Part shown: positions 22,748 through 35,800 of the stretch, in pieces
Position numbering within the stretch: the first letter of the stretch is position 1
Layout: every line of letters starts with the position of its first letter
DNA from: Penicillium oxalicum
Taxonomy: Eukaryota; Ascomycota; Eurotiomycetes; Eurotiales; Aspergillaceae
Direction of reading: 5' to 3'
DNA: 64,000 nucleotides
NCBI RefSeq assembly: GCF_001723175.1
Contig: NC_064656.1
Location: 1,178,001-1,242,000 of the forward strand
The notes under the pieces: model-generated
What the model was told of the DNA's origin: nothing
Databases searched by the model: none
What the model saw: only the letters and a program-made list of their open reading frames with translations
Made by a program: the position numbers and the translations under genes

Positions 22748-24392
22748 AGTTGCGCGACCAGAAGTGTTTCGCAGCCGAGCTGACAAGGAGAGGCGTTTGG
22801 TGTTGTAGAGGTCTCGTCAACGTGGGTCAGTCTCGACCCAGGCCGGGGGGGGGGGGGGGGGGGGGGGATTTTGGACAAGAATGGGGCGGATCCAAGGCCG
22901 ACGTTCTAATCGATAAGGGGGAGGCGTAGACGTGTCCGGATGCAGGTGGAGTGGCGTCAGCGGGAGTGCCTCGAGAGTCGCAGGAACGATCTCAAAAAGG
23001 ATCAAGCTCTAGCCAGAGATCAAGGAGTCGCCGTGACGCATCTACCAGCCAATTCAAACTCGATCAAGCCCTTGCTAGGTCACTTGGCTCGTTACAGCGA
23101 TCCCAGACCTGAGGCAACCTTCACACCTGCTGTGTAGATATCACGTGTTGCGGAATAGTACCGGGGCTGCGGCTGGGGGGTTGGCTACATGGTATCACAT
23201 GATCCCTGGGGGATAGATGAGTCCGGCCTCGCACCTCATCAGCCTAACCATGCTCATCCTCTCGCACTCCGTTCTTGCCTACCACATAGGCCGCTTTTCA
23301 TTACTAGGAGCAGATATCAGAAGGGCTACCGGTTTCTCATCTGAGACGGAATTAAGATCTTTTCCATCGAATAGACAAAGCCCATCATAGTCGCGGCTTC
23401 GTGGCTCAGCGAAGGGATATTACCAAGTGATTTTCAGCATATTATGAATAAACTTGAATTCTGCAGAGGTGGTTCGTTAGCGATGCAGGGCAGGTGCCCA
23501 CCAAGTCTGCCACCTTAGCCAATGTCTGCAAACACCTTCGTTTTTGAAGATGGCGACGCAGAGTTTGGCAGTTGAAGACATTGACTTATAGATGGTTTGT
23601 TGGAGGCGACCCACAATACAGCCCTAGAGGGCATAGATAAACACTCCTTGCGAGTGATTCGATGGAAGCAAGATAGATTCGACAAGAATAACATACTATT
23701 GTAGAGTTTGTAAACGAGATTCCTTTTCACTGTAATATTCGTCCTTCTCACATCACTGTAGGTGAAGACCTTACCAGATCAATAGAGTACCCTCCTGACC
23801 GAAGTAGCCTGCCCGCTGTAACTTAGTTGTTGAAGGACTCCGCGGTTACGTCAGCAGCACCGTCCACTGCTCTAGCGGCGCCGTTCATCCTAATTTTAGC
23901 TCCGAGCGGATTGCGGCCAAAGACTTTACAAAGTGCCAGGGGAAATGTCCATCTTGCGAGAGTCGCGGCGGTTTCAATAATCCCTGAATTCGATGATTTC
24001 TAGATTTCAAAAGCATCATACTCTTTTCGATTCCTGATCATCTCCAAAGGCAGGCGGACAAACGTCATTGTGAATGCCAGGACTCCTGCGCTCCAAACAT
24101 CATTCTTGGCTGCCGCCCGATCGTAGCTTAACCACCTGATTTGATCGGCGCTCGCATTGTCACTTGCGACACTGCCCACGCAGGATCCCCTCATTGAGTT
24201 CAGTACTTCTCAGTTGGCTCTGAACTTCAGCGCAACTCAACAAGACTTGAAGCGCATCTTCCCCTGGAAAGTATTGGGAGCACCATCCACCAGGTCTATC
24301 ATTTGACCAGCCAGGCAGCAACCTATGCCAAATACTTCAAAAAACCATCGCAAGGTCCCTGTCTACTGTACTTAGCCCTTCACCCCCTCCTG
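22748..24392. other. Divergent intergenic region with G-run and possible kinase relic
   Basis: This 1.6-kb region lies between sed5 (-) and the large Ser-rich gene (+) and contains both promoters. A 23-base G homopolymer lies 98 bp upstream of the sed5 ATG. Kinase-like minus-strand fragments at about 23,990-24,340 are treated as a finding. Nothing else is supported. Confidence 0.45.
22845..22867 (+). repeat. 23-base G homopolymer
   Basis: This is an uninterrupted G run in the upstream region of sed5 (C run on the coding strand of that gene). Its exact length is unreliable in any sequencing method. Confidence 0.9.
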
Positions 24393-27300
24393 ATGGCGGA
24401 CCATAATCCTCCATGGCATGGCCGAGTGGCCCAAAATTCGTGAGTACAAAGTGCTTTCTCCGTCGGCGATTATTTGTCTCTAAAGCGTAGAGACTGACCT
24501 TCGGCCTTTCAGCTCCCCCGCTGCGAATAGTCCACTCTCGCCTGCCGGCACTGGCAGCGCAACTCCCTCCTTCGAGCGCAACGTCAATCGTCAGAAGACC
24601 CAGCGTTGGGTCCAAGCGAAGCAATATTCCTACGACGGTGGTGACTGGGGCGACGATGACGATGATGAGGACGAAGACGAGCCGTCGACGGCGCATGCGC
24701 CTCCCTATCTCACACACAGAACGGCCAGCACACCTGAACTGAGCTCGGGGCGTCTACCTGGGTCTGCCCCGGGTCGGGATGAATCTCGCGCAAGCCCTCC
24801 TAACGATGCAAGTAGACAGCTTCCGACCGTCGGCGAGCAGAAGCCTCTGCCTTTCATCCGCCCTGTCGACATCTACAAGCGCATGCGTGACGAGCGAACC
24901 CCCTCGACTGAAGACGTCGGCCGCAGTCGTTCTGAAGAGCCTCCAAGCTTTGCTCAACCGGGTATGAACATGGACGAGACGGGTGCAATCAGTGGCAGCG
25001 ATAGACCCTCGGCCGATGAACACAACGTCCCGCAACAGACGCAAACAGCCCCCTCTATCGCACTCCCAGAAATGAAAAGACTGTCAGGCTTTGGTACCGA
25101 CTTCCTCGGTGCAAATGAAATGACCGTCTCACCGACGACGGGCAACACTTCTGCGGATGTTTCACTACACCACAATCCTTCGCAAGCCTCGCAGGACTCT
25201 CAGGCGTCCCTGGGATTTACATCGATCGTGCATCAAGCTTTTGATGTGCCGGAAACCCCTGGTTCCACGACCGGCAGTCTGGTGCGATCTGACAGCGACG
25301 GGACTTCACTCATCAGCCCCATAATCAGTCACCACGCCAGCAAGAGTGAGAGAACGCCGACAATACACGAGGAGCCTTCGGAGTTCAACACTCCGACTCA
25401 CGAGGTTTCAGGAGGCGCCGGTGAGGCGCCACTTTTCAAACCCGGTCATCGACGGGATCTCAGCCTTCCCGATCGGTCCGACAGCCCTTCTCGACAGCCT
25501 GTCATCACGGACAATCAATCACCACCTGCTGGTCAAGCTGAAGTATCGTCTGTCAATGACCAGGTCCATCCGGAGGGACCGGGTTTTGCTCCCGCCGCGG
25601 CCCCCGCCGCTGGAGATTTCGTTGCTCCCCTCAATCTTGGGAGCAATGGCACTCCTGCGAGCGAAGGCTACAGAGGCGAAATCCCGACCATCGCTTCGGT
25701 CAGCTCTGAAGCCTCGCCGCAAGACACTGACAATGATCGACTGCGAGAGGAGATCATGCGATCTCTGAGTCGGGAAGGCTCCCACGAACCGGATCCTCAG
25801 CCAACCCCAATGCTAGAGGGGAGCATTCCACCATCTTCGGGCGGCCAGTGGAACGGTCCAGGGGCCTCGAATCCCAACGAAGGTTCGAGGCAAACACAAA
25901 CTGAATCACACCCAAACTGGGAGAGCGCAGAGGCCTTGGCTGCTCAAAACTCCTCATCGTCCATACTACCAAGCACCGTGACCAACTCAGCCCGGGCGGA
26001 GCCTCAGAGACCCAAGTTAGGACGCCGTTTTTCGTGGGAGTCCGGCTCGTCGGACGAGGAGGCTGCTGTCCCTGACACCGTAATCCCCTCCTCAGGCTCA
26101 AACGTGGCTGCACACCAACCGGAACCTCTTGTGAAACAGGCTCAGGAGCCACCTTTGTCTGCTCACGATGTCCCTGAGGAACATTCGCACGAACCTAGAC
26201 CTCGACTTTCGATCGTGCCTCCAATTCCAGAAAATTTCGATCCCCCGCGGCAAGTCGAGGATTCTGTTGCAGATCAGTCCGCCGACGGGCAAATGCCCCG
26301 ACCGGCTGAACCTTTCAAGGTTGACGAAAGCAAGTTGCAGGGCTTCCGGGATATACTCAATAAAACGTCCCCCCCAGAACGTGTCCGCGCTTTCAACCAA
26401 ACACGCGATCAGTTCGCGACTATCGATACAGGTCTCACGGCATGGCTTGAGTTTACAGTGCAGGCTCACCCAGAACATGCAGATCTTGTTTATTCTAGTC
26501 AGACACTGTCGTCTGGGCTCCCGAGAAGCTCTCCTACCACTCGGAAATTCCCCAAGCTGGCATCCTTGAGCAACTTGACCTCCAAGGACGAGGGGCCCCC
26601 TCATGGTCCGGGCCACGTCCGGCGTCCGTCGGGTCACATTGGCACTATCGTCAGCCGACAAAATGTTGAGCAGCGCGGCAAAGACTTCCTGCACACTGCC
26701 GGTGCATTCAGTGGCAAGGCCGGTGAGGCTGCTAAAGGCTTTTTCGCGAAGGGTAGAAGCAAGTTTCGGCCGAGTGGAGACAAGGTAGATACATGATCTC
26801 GTTTTTCTGTCTTGCTATTCTGTGTCTCTATTCCTATGCCTTGCTCATGTAGGCTTGAGGGTCTTTCTTGGGGCCTCATATGAGGGAGGCGTATGCAAAG
26901 CTCTACCACCCTGATATATACCCTTGGTCTGTGCGAGCCTTTTATGCCTTTGCTTCGTGCCTTGGACACAAGCCTGTATTCTATGGCTTAGGGCCTTGAA
27001 ATGTGGGACACGGCACGAACGATTCCCATATTCTATATCTGACTCGATTCGGCTGTTTCAACCTCATCCCAATTCTCTGTCTATGTGGAGGCTAGTTCTG
27101 ATCTGGGTAATGATATGTAGGTTGATCAATCGACTCGTTCTTCACGCAAAAGCTTGCTGTTCCAGCTCTCATCTCCGTCGGAGTCGCCTCCAGATGGGAA
27201 GCAGGACTCTGCCCATGGTAGATCATCCCTGCGAAATTCTGTGGACTTTGGAAGCTTGCCTTTCTTCAAGTCCGGCCAGAACCGCAGTATTACTGCTGCC

Positions 27301-29305
27301 AAAGCGACTGCAATGAATCCTGCCCCGTCAATAAACGATTGGGACTCCCCCAGTAACGAACCTACAGCGGATCCGCCTGCTGGAACGAACGGCTCCACAG
27401 ACACGGCGGGATATAACAAGATACCAGCACGTCCTCGGAGTGAAAGCTTCGGTCGTCGCAAAAGTGACGGAGCCGTGCCCATGCGATCAGAACCTGCTAT
27501 TGACTTGGAGCAGCAGATGATTACGGCTCTCCAGTTATCGCCTATTGATAGTCCATCGCACCGATCGATAGCTGTCGACCCCCTTTTTGGACCAAATGCA
27601 GCACCAGACCATTCACCTGTTCATGCAAGTGGATGCCGGAAAGATGAAGTGCCAAGATCACCAAACCACTGTTCCATTTGTATTCCCTCCATTCATTCAT
27701 CAGCTGAGCAGGGCATTGTGCAAAATGCTATTTCCAACGACATCGAAACTGGAAGCTCATCTGCGAACGTTTCGGATGCCAGGCAAAACCCACCACTGCC
27801 TCTCCGAAGTCAATCTGGTGAGGAAGAAGCATTCTCTCATAATCTCATCCCCCAACCATCAAACTTGCACCAGCGAATTTCGTCTGTATCCACTCTTGGA
27901 TTGGATGAGCGCCTGGTTGATCACTCTCCGGAAGGTGAAATGGGATCGCCTCCCTCGCCATTACATCCATCAGAGATCAACGAGAAAGAACGAGAATCAT
28001 ATGTCACCACGCACGATCAATCTGGTTCAGAGGCTCCGGAACCCGGGGTTGCGCTCCCATTCGCTCATAGAACTCCGGGGATAATTGCTCAACCACCCAG
28101 CTCCGCAGAGATTCTTGTCTCGAAGCGCATGTCGCTCGGCGGCTTACCCCCATCTGCCCCAGACGTCCAAAGCCCTCTGCGGAACGAAGTGGTATATACG
28201 CCTGGGACACGCAGCAGTATGCTCAGCTTTGGTAGCTTTGGTCAACATAGCGATCGCGACAGAGCCACGCGCCCCAGTACTCCTGCCAATGACTTGTCAC
28301 GACCTTCTGATTCTGCGGAGTCAAAGCTAGGCAAGCTGAAGGAGTTTGGGCGCCGCCGCCGGGCGTCGGTGGGTAATGCACTTGCTGGATTTCAAGAGAG
28401 TGTATCAAAGGAGATTCAAGTTCTTCAATCCCGAAACTCTCAGGGCGAGGTTGAGCACGCAGGGACTGGCGGGAAGAAGAAACGAGCCATGAACCGGATC
28501 AGCGTACGTGCCCTAGTTGGCTGTCCATTTTGATTCAGGGAGTTCTTTGGTGCTGACAATTCTCAAGGGCCTTTTCCAACGACATCAAGCTGCACAGACA
28601 ACGCGAAGCAGCTCCCACGTACCTTCTGCGGATGCTCAGTCTTCAACTGAACGCTTTGGCGGCTCGAATGCCGAGGAACATCTACCAGCCCGCCCTGGTC
28701 GTCCTATCCCAGACTCTAGCAAAGGAGAGCTTCCCGAGATACCCCTGTCTAGCTCGGGGGCATCGCCAGATCATTCGCTACGTGCAGCTAGCCCAACTCC
28801 TAAGCAGACAAAACCCTTCAGAGATCCTTCTCCGAGTGGGCGATTCTACTCCTCAATCCAGTCACCAAGTATTCAGACACCGGCTCAGCATTTTCACGGC
28901 AGTAGCAACACCCACCCGGTCCGGCCACTTCGTTCTCTTCCTTCCGCGACACTCAACCAGGGCAAATACAGCCCATCAAAGCAGATCTCCTCCGATGGAA
29001 ATTTGCCATCGGAGCAAGATTCTTTCAAGGATCACAATGCCGAGCAGACCAAGCCCCCTTTGCCACCCAAGTCCTTTGAAACCCCTCAGGATCCAGGGAC
29101 GGAGTCATCGGTAGGTACTGATGGCAAGGAGTTGCCCCCTGTCCCTGCTTCTTCGAGTGGCTCTCACTGGGCGAGTGCTCGATTGGTCAATCAGACCCCA
29201 GAGCCTGTCGAGCTCCGTGTCACGCGAGATGATTCTAGCGAGGAAATTCACATGTCTTCCACATCATACCCCGGACAGGAATGGAAGCCGGATAGTTACT
29301 TTTAG
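24393..29305 (+). CDS. Large Ser/Pro-rich low-complexity protein, four exons
   Basis: Exons are 24393-24439, 24513-26784, 27121-28503 and 28568-29305, giving about 1,479 aa. All three joins keep frame, with donors GTGAGT, GTAGAT and GTACGT. I do not recognise a catalytic domain. Near the N terminus is an RWVQAKQYSYDGGDWGDDD segment, a Tyr-Asp/Trp-Gly motif that I recall from other fungal scaffold-like proteins. It is followed by IRPVDIYKRMR. One folded-looking island lies around residues 650-690 (FRDILNKTSPPERVRAFNQT...GLTAWLEF). Another has KDFLHTAGAFSGKAGEAAKGFFAKGRSKFR. Proline-rich SH3-type ligands (KPPLPPK, KELPPVP) lie near the C terminus, which ends in KPDSYF. It is likely a disordered scaffold or adaptor, possibly cortical, but function is not assigned. 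The 336-nt intron 2 is unusually long, so two genes or a short isoform remain possible. Confidence 0.75.
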
Positions 29306-29593
29306 CGTGCGGCATGATACCCATGATTCGATGTTTGATTTTTGAAAATTGCATTCCCCGATATTGGCTGGCGATATTGAGCCACATACATCGTACTCGA
29401 AGCGTTCATCTGTTCCTTGCTGTTAGAAGCATAGGATCTGGAATGGTATTTCTTTCGAATGACAGTCTTGCTCACAGAGGGCATTGTCAACAAGATTTGT
29501 TCCCTTATTTCTTTTGCTGCATAGATCCATCGATCGGCTGTGAACAGAACATCTTGATCTCGAGGTCGTCCAGCCAAAGATGTCAATTTATCG

Positions 29594-29626
29594 ATGAGTT
29601 ACCTACCTATGAGTTACCTACCTATG
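29594..29626 (+). repeat. Tandem repeat, two copies of a 15-mer
   Basis: ATGAGTTACCTACCT occurs twice head to tail, followed by the first three bases of a third copy. It lies in the non-coding gap between the Ser-rich gene and the pectinesterase. Confidence 0.9.
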
Positions 29627-30194
29627 TAATTTTCCGGGGCAATTGAGAGGCGACACAGGCTCTTCTAGCCCTGCGGCGATGTGCAGAGAATGCTCTCCAG
29701 AGACGCGGACTACGCAAATGGCTCGAGACTCGGTTCTTTTCTTTTGTCTCTCTCAGAATAGACAGACGGCAATGGATTCTTCCATCTTTGTACCGGTCCC
29801 TCTATTACTCTACGTCGACACTCGGCTCTTCCGTTGATTTCGACACCTCCCGTCTTCGTCTGTTTCTGCCGTCTCACAGGTGGAAGTACAATTCTCCGTC
29901 AACCCGCCATCTTCCCCCACTTTACCCCAGTTCTTTTTCAACTCGGCATGCGGGGAAAGAAACAAGCTTGGTTACAACCCCAGCTTGGTGATAGACGCTT
30001 GTTCTATGTGGACTGCCTAAATGGACTCAGATCATCTCCGGTCCATCAATTCCATTTTCGGCGATCATGGCTTGTCAGGAACAAACGCAGTCATCCCCCG
30101 CCGACGGAGAATTTCCCGCCTGTAGGTATGCATCAGTGAGGGTTGCTCTCGGTAATTCGCTATTTCCAGGGAGTTCAGGGCCATCTGAAAGAGC

Positions 30195-30202
30195 TATAAA
30201 AG
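30195..30202 (+). promoter_or_regulatory. TATA box of the pectin methylesterase gene
   Basis: TATAAAAG lies 55 bp upstream of the ATG at 30,257. That places it close to the start codon, as is common for strongly regulated secreted fungal enzymes. Confidence 0.55.
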
Positions 30203-30256
30203 GGACGAACACACCATATCTGCTTGTTCCAGCCCGTACGAGAAACTCGCGCCATC

Positions 30257-31581
30257 ATGATTCGTTTCTACCTCGCGGCGATCTTCGCCCTCCTGTGGCA
30301 TACGGCCGTCGTGCAGAGTGCAGCTCTGAACCATGTCTCCCGTGAGCGATGCCAGTTGTCAGGGAAGCATTGTCCCAAGGGCACAATCGTGGTCTCGGCC
30401 TCGAATAAACATGCCGATTTCACCACCGTCCAAGCTGCCATTGAATCTCTGCCGCAGGATGATACTGCCCAGACGATCCTCATTCTCGCCGGTACTTACA
30501 AGGAGCAAGTGAACGTCACCCGTGCGGGCCCGGTCACGCTGCTCGGCCAGACCTCGTCTCCGACAGATGCGACCAAGAATCAGGTCGTCATCACCTGGGC
30601 GGCGGCTAACCACGATAATACCGGCAAGTCCGTCGACAATGTCTTCTCCAGTGTACTGGTTGTTGCTCCCACTCTCGATGCTAGCGTGACTGGGTCCGGG
30701 CCTACTGGTAACCCAGTGCCGGAGGACACTCCCTTTGGAAACAAGAACTTTCGTGCATACAACATCGACTTCACCAATACCTGGGCGGAGTATTCTGATG
30801 GACCAGCCCATGCACTGAGCTTCAGCCGTGCCAATGGTGGCTTCTACTACTGCGGATTCTACTCATACCAGGACACGGTCAGTGAAATCCTCATATTTAC
30901 CACACACTGCAGATCTAGCCGAGTCTCGATGGGGGATAGAAGATGACCATCCTCGTCCTTCACCATCGTCAGCCCGCAGTCAAGAGCCACACTCACTTAC
31001 CCACCCTCCCAGGTCTACGTTGGTAAACTCGGCAACGCCTACTTTTACAAGTCCATCCTCGCCGGTCAAACCGATTTTCTTTATGGCTTCGGCACCGCCT
31101 GGATCCAATCCTCCGACGTCCTGCTTCGCGGCTGTGGCGGCGGCATCACCGCCTGGAAAGGCACCAACACCACTTTCCCCAACAAATACGGCGTTTATAT
31201 CGTCGACAGCACCGTTCGCGCCGCCAACGCCTCCATCGCGCCCAGCATCGTGGGTGCCTGCGCTCTTGGCCGCCCATGGAACTCCCTACAGCGATCCATC
31301 TTTGCCAATTCCTACGAGGATGGCAGCATTCAGCCGAATGGGTATATTGACTGGATCATCTCGGGCGTGGGACGGTACGAAAAGGGCGTGACTTTTATGG
31401 CGGAATACCACAACCACGGGCCGGGATTCAATCAGACTGGTCGGATGGATTCCGGGTGTCGATTGTGCTCGATAAGAAGGGATATGAACCGTACGATGAG
31501 CCTCGGAAAGTCTTTCAAAATCCAGAGGGCAAGTTCGGGGATGTATCCTGGATCGATTGGGAGACTGCGCGAAGCAATTAA
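30257..31581 (+). CDS. Secreted pectin methylesterase (CE8), frame broken near the 3' end
   Basis: Exons are 30257-30877 and 31013-31581, with a 135-nt intron (GTCAGT...CCAG, phase 0). A signal peptide is clear (MIRFYLAAIFALLWHTAVVQSA). Family landmarks occur in order: ILAGTYKEQV (the GxYxE block), the first catalytic aspartate in FYSYQDT, the nucleophile aspartate in GQTDFLYGFG, and the arginine of ALGRPWNS. The enzyme demethylates homogalacturonan in plant cell walls. Between about 31,436 and 31,450 the frame must shift by one base. Upstream reads HNHGPGFNQTG, while the expected C-terminal block (GYEPYDEPRKVF...FGDVSWIDWE) continues in another frame to TAA at 31,581. As written, translation would instead run in the wrong frame to about 31,726. 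A sequencing deletion is more likely than a dead gene, because all active-site residues are intact. Confidence 0.85.
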
Positions 31582-32875
31582 AGACGAATCAAAAAAAAGG
31601 GAGGGCGGAAGAGAGAGAAAGCTAGCAGAACATGAACCATTATTGAAAAAAAGAGGGGGAAAAAATGCGACTCTTCTCAAACACGTCATGAATGAAAAGA
31701 CGGTCAGGAAGGAATGGAACTGGTGACTTACCTCGCCATTGAATGGATTTGTAAACCGCCCCCCAGTCTAAACAAAGATATCTCTTCCAGAACTGGCTAC
31801 TATCTCCTAGAACTGATCCAGGCAAACATCCCCAAAGAGCAAATTCTCTCGGATGTACTTCACCTTTCAACTCCACCTAGTCAACAAAATCAGGCCGCCA
31901 TCCTTATGCATATAAGTCAATAGAGCAGTTTGGTAAGAAGCTCATTTCATATCTACCTAAAAGTGTAACTTTCCTCCATCAATACCTCCCTAGGCCATTG
32001 GGGTCACGCGGAGCAGGCAGTTTGATTCCATTTCATTGCAGAAAGCTCGGGGAAGCTAGTTCTATTGATCGGATTAACATCGCCGAGGACTGAAGGTTGC
32101 AGCCAGGATCAGAAATGGGAGATGCTAAGAGAAAATGCAAATTCATAGCGTTTGTGGCTTTTCTTCAAGTGTCATCTGTGTATGATAAGAAAGAGTATCT
32201 TCTTGTTAGAGTTGAGGGATGAAAGAGTAGACGGAATGAGGCTGTGTCTTGAGGGTATGATGGGAAGGTGCCACACTTGGATAGTCAACCCCCAAGGCCC
32301 CGGAATGCACAGGAATTCAACCCGACGGACAATGGGAGTAACCTTTTTTAAGGCAAAGGGGATAGAGGCGACAAGGTATAATAGTACCTACGACGGTCTA
32401 AGAGGAAAAAAGAAGTTTACAATGCACAGTAAATCATTTGAAATCCTTCGATGGCTTGAACTAACTACCACTATTAACGACACGCATACACGATGAGAAG
32501 AAAAAAAAGGCTCGCAACCCATTCAGCCCGAAAGCCAAGGGGGGAAGCAAGCAATAAAAAACACAAAAAAGTCTATGATACGGGGGGTAAAAAGGGGGGT
32601 GTGAAGGGAAAAGAAAAAGGCGACAAGCAAAAAAGCAAAAGCCATCTTTTTCCTTTCCTCACGGTATGCAATGTCCAGATGGTTCGAGCAAAAACAGAGA
32701 ACAGACGGGATCCGCGTGGTATCGATAGAGCAAGCGGCACGAAAGGACGAATGAAAGATTGGGAATCAGAAAAAGGAAATTGGATTATTGATCTCGGAAC
32801 AGGAGCGAGTCAAGGGAAAAATTAACCATTGTGGGAGATGGGTAATGTCAAGGTGTGCAGCGGAGCGCACAACCT
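31582..32875. other. Convergent 3' intergenic region (pectinesterase / pmaA)
   Basis: This 1.3-kb region has A-rich patches and is expected to carry both 3' UTRs. No gene is seen. Confidence 0.5.
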
Positions 32876-35800
32876 TTACTCATCCTCCTCAACATCATCG
32901 GCGCGAGCGCCGAGGGTGTAGCGGGACTTGCCCTCACGGTCAACCTCGTGCTCAATGGCCAGCTTGGACAGGTGAGCAATCATGTTCTCGATCTTGGTGT
33001 CAGCCTTGGAGCGGGTCTTGCGGCCAAGGTTGTCAAGGGCGGGGATGATGGTCAGGAGGTAGTAGGCGACAGCAATGATGACAGTGACACCAATGGAGTA
33101 GGCCCAGATGACAACGACGGTGACGATGTCGACGTGGCCGTTCTCGGTGAAGTAGGCAGGGTCCTTGGGGGAGGTCTGCTCGAACTCACCACCGGACAAC
33201 CAACCGAAGAGACAGAAGAGGGTGGCAAGGACATCGACAATGAAGATGGCAATGACCAGCTGCCACGAGGGCCAGGTCTTACCACCACGGGTGACGAAGA
33301 TGAGCCAGTTCTCAGTCAGAGCAATCTCGAGGAAGAGAATCTCCTGAGGAGAACCCCAGTTCTGGATGAGACCACCGTTGGACAAGAAGAGAGAACCACG
33401 AACGATCCAGGTAGCGGCAGCGAGAAGGACACCGAGGATGACGGAGATGACCCAGATCTTGGGCAACTGCCACTCGACGGGACGGGCCTCGAAGTGAGCG
33501 TTATCATAGGCAACGGCAATGGTGGCAAGATCGGCGAACAGGGCGATGAAGACGATGAGGTCGGCACGGACAGTCTCGTTGATGATGATCATGGAGGTGA
33601 CGAGGTAGATCTCAAGGTGCAGGCAAAGGGCGATACGGTACTGGATGTAGGCCTTCATACGCTGGAAAATCTGACGGGCAAGCTTGATGGCATCGACGAT
33701 GGTGGAGAGACCGGGGCCAGGAAGACAATATCGGCGGCAGCCTGGGCAGCCTCGGTGGAACCCTCGACAGCGATACCACAGTCAGCCTTCTTGAGAGAGG
33801 GAGCATCGTTAACACCGTCACCAGTCATGGCAGTCAAGTGACCACGCTGCTGGAGCATCTCGACGACCTGGTACTTGTGCTCGGGGAAGACCTCAGCGAA
33901 ACCGTCAGCCTTCTCAACGAGATCGTGCTGAGCAGAGCCAGCAAGACCACCGTGGATCAGACGCTCAGAGTCGTAAACCTTGGTACCGAGAGCAAGCATC
34001 TTGCAAGTCTCCTTGGCAATAGCGATAGCGTCACCAGTCAACATCTTGACGGACAGACCAAGAACCTGGGCCTCAGCGATGGTGTGGGCAGTATCCTCAC
34101 GAGGGGGGTCGAACATGGGGTACATGCCCAGAAGCTGCCAGGGCTCACCCTCCTTCTGGACGGCGACACCAAGGGAACGGAAACCACGGCGAGCGAACTC
34201 GGTAGCCTTGTCACGGTAGAGCTTGGCCTCCTCCTCGGAGCACTCAGACATGTTCAGGATAGCCTTGGGAGCACCCTTGGCGCAGATGTAGCGGACACCG
34301 TCGCAGGTACAGACAGTGGTGATGCGCTTGGAGACGGGGTCGAAGGGAGAGTACTTCTCGGTAACCCAGTTGCGGGCGAGAATCTCACGGGCCTTGGGGT
34401 AGCGGCGGAGGGTCAGGATGGTAACCTTGTCGATGGGGTCGAGGTTCTTGACGTTGTGGGAAGAGGCAATGGCGGCGACGGCCATCATCCAGTTGACATC
34501 AACACCCTCAGCGACGTAGGGCTCACGGATGGAAAGCTGGTTGGCAGTGAGAGTACCGGTCTTGTCAGAGCACAGAATGTCGACACCGGCGAGGGACTCG
34601 ATAGCGGTGAGCTTCTGGACAATAGCCTTCTGCTCGGCAAGGTAGGCGGCACCGACGGCGAGGGTGGTGGTGGTGACGACGGGGAGACCGACGGGGACAC
34701 CGATGATCAGGAGAATCAGAGTGTAGCGGAGGAGAGTGTTCTCAGAGTTCTCGGGGGTGGCGATACCGAGGTGACGGAAGAAACCACCGATCCAGGCGGC
34801 GAGAATCCAGAACATAACGAGGACGAGAAGAGAAGTACCGATGTTGTCCATGACAGCCTTGAAGTGACCAGAGTCCTTGGCACCCTGAACGAGAGCGGCG
34901 GTCTTACCGACGAAGGACTGGCGGGCAGTGGCGGTGACGATACCGTAGGCCTTGCCGCGCTTGCAACCGGTGGTGTAGTAGCAAGTGTCGGCCATGTACT
35001 TGTCGACGGCGAGAGACTCACCAGTGATGGCGGACTGATCGCAAGCAATCAAAGAGACACCCTGGTGAACCTCGCGAGAGTCCTCATCGTCATCCTCGGC
35101 CTTCTCCTTGAGAGTGTCATCCTGGGAGCTGATGAGGTACTCCTTGTAGGCCTCGAACATCTCGGGCTTGGAGTAGTCACAGATCAGGCGAACATCGGCA
35201 GGGATAACGTGACCCTCCTCGACAACGACGATATCACCGGTAACGAGCTCACGGGCCAGGATTTCCTCCTCCTGACCGTTGCGAACAACGATAGCGCGCA
35301 TAGCAATGTCACCCTTGAGAGAAGCGACGACATCGGCGGCCTGCTTCTCCTGGTACCAACCGACGAGAGCGTTAAGCATCAAGATACCGATAATGACACC
35401 CAAATCGATCCAGTCACGAAGACCAGCGGCGAGCAGGACAGCAAGTTCCATAACTGTAAGGGAGAGAAGACGAAACATGTTAGAGAGTCATGATCAATGA
35501 CGGTATCCCCGCCGCATCTGGATGGCATGCGGATGGTCGCAGGATTGGAGGGGGGGGATGAATTCTGCTCACCATAGAGAATAGGACCACGGAAGTAACC
35601 AATGAACTGGACGAAGATGTTGGTCTTCTCAGTAACCAGCTCGTTCCAGCCACACTTCTTGCGGCGGGGCTCGATATCGGAGGAGCTGAGACCGGAGCGA
35701 AGGTCGGTCTCGAGCCACTCGTCAGGGCACTGCCAGCCCTCAACAACACCATCACCCTCCTTGGCCCAGAACTTCCAGAAGGGCTTCTTCTTCTGCTTGG

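Larger units (their letters stand above)
29306..30256. promoter_or_regulatory. Promoter region of the pectin methylesterase gene
   Basis: This 950-bp stretch has pyrimidine-rich blocks towards its 3' end, a 15-nt tandem duplication at 29,594 and a TATA box at 30,195. No gene is seen. Confidence 0.5.

Noticed and set aside
24411..24435. tRNA-like D-loop text (GGCCGAGTGG)
   Set aside because: No matching anticodon or T-arm follows at the right spacing, and the stretch lies in the first exon of the Ser-rich gene.
32855..35493. Very long plus-strand open frames (328 and 551 codons) opposite pmaA
   Set aside because: They are exact antisense shadows. The strong codon bias of pmaA avoids codons whose complement is a stop, so the reverse strand stays open. 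The text is Asp/Gly/Val-rich with no domain.
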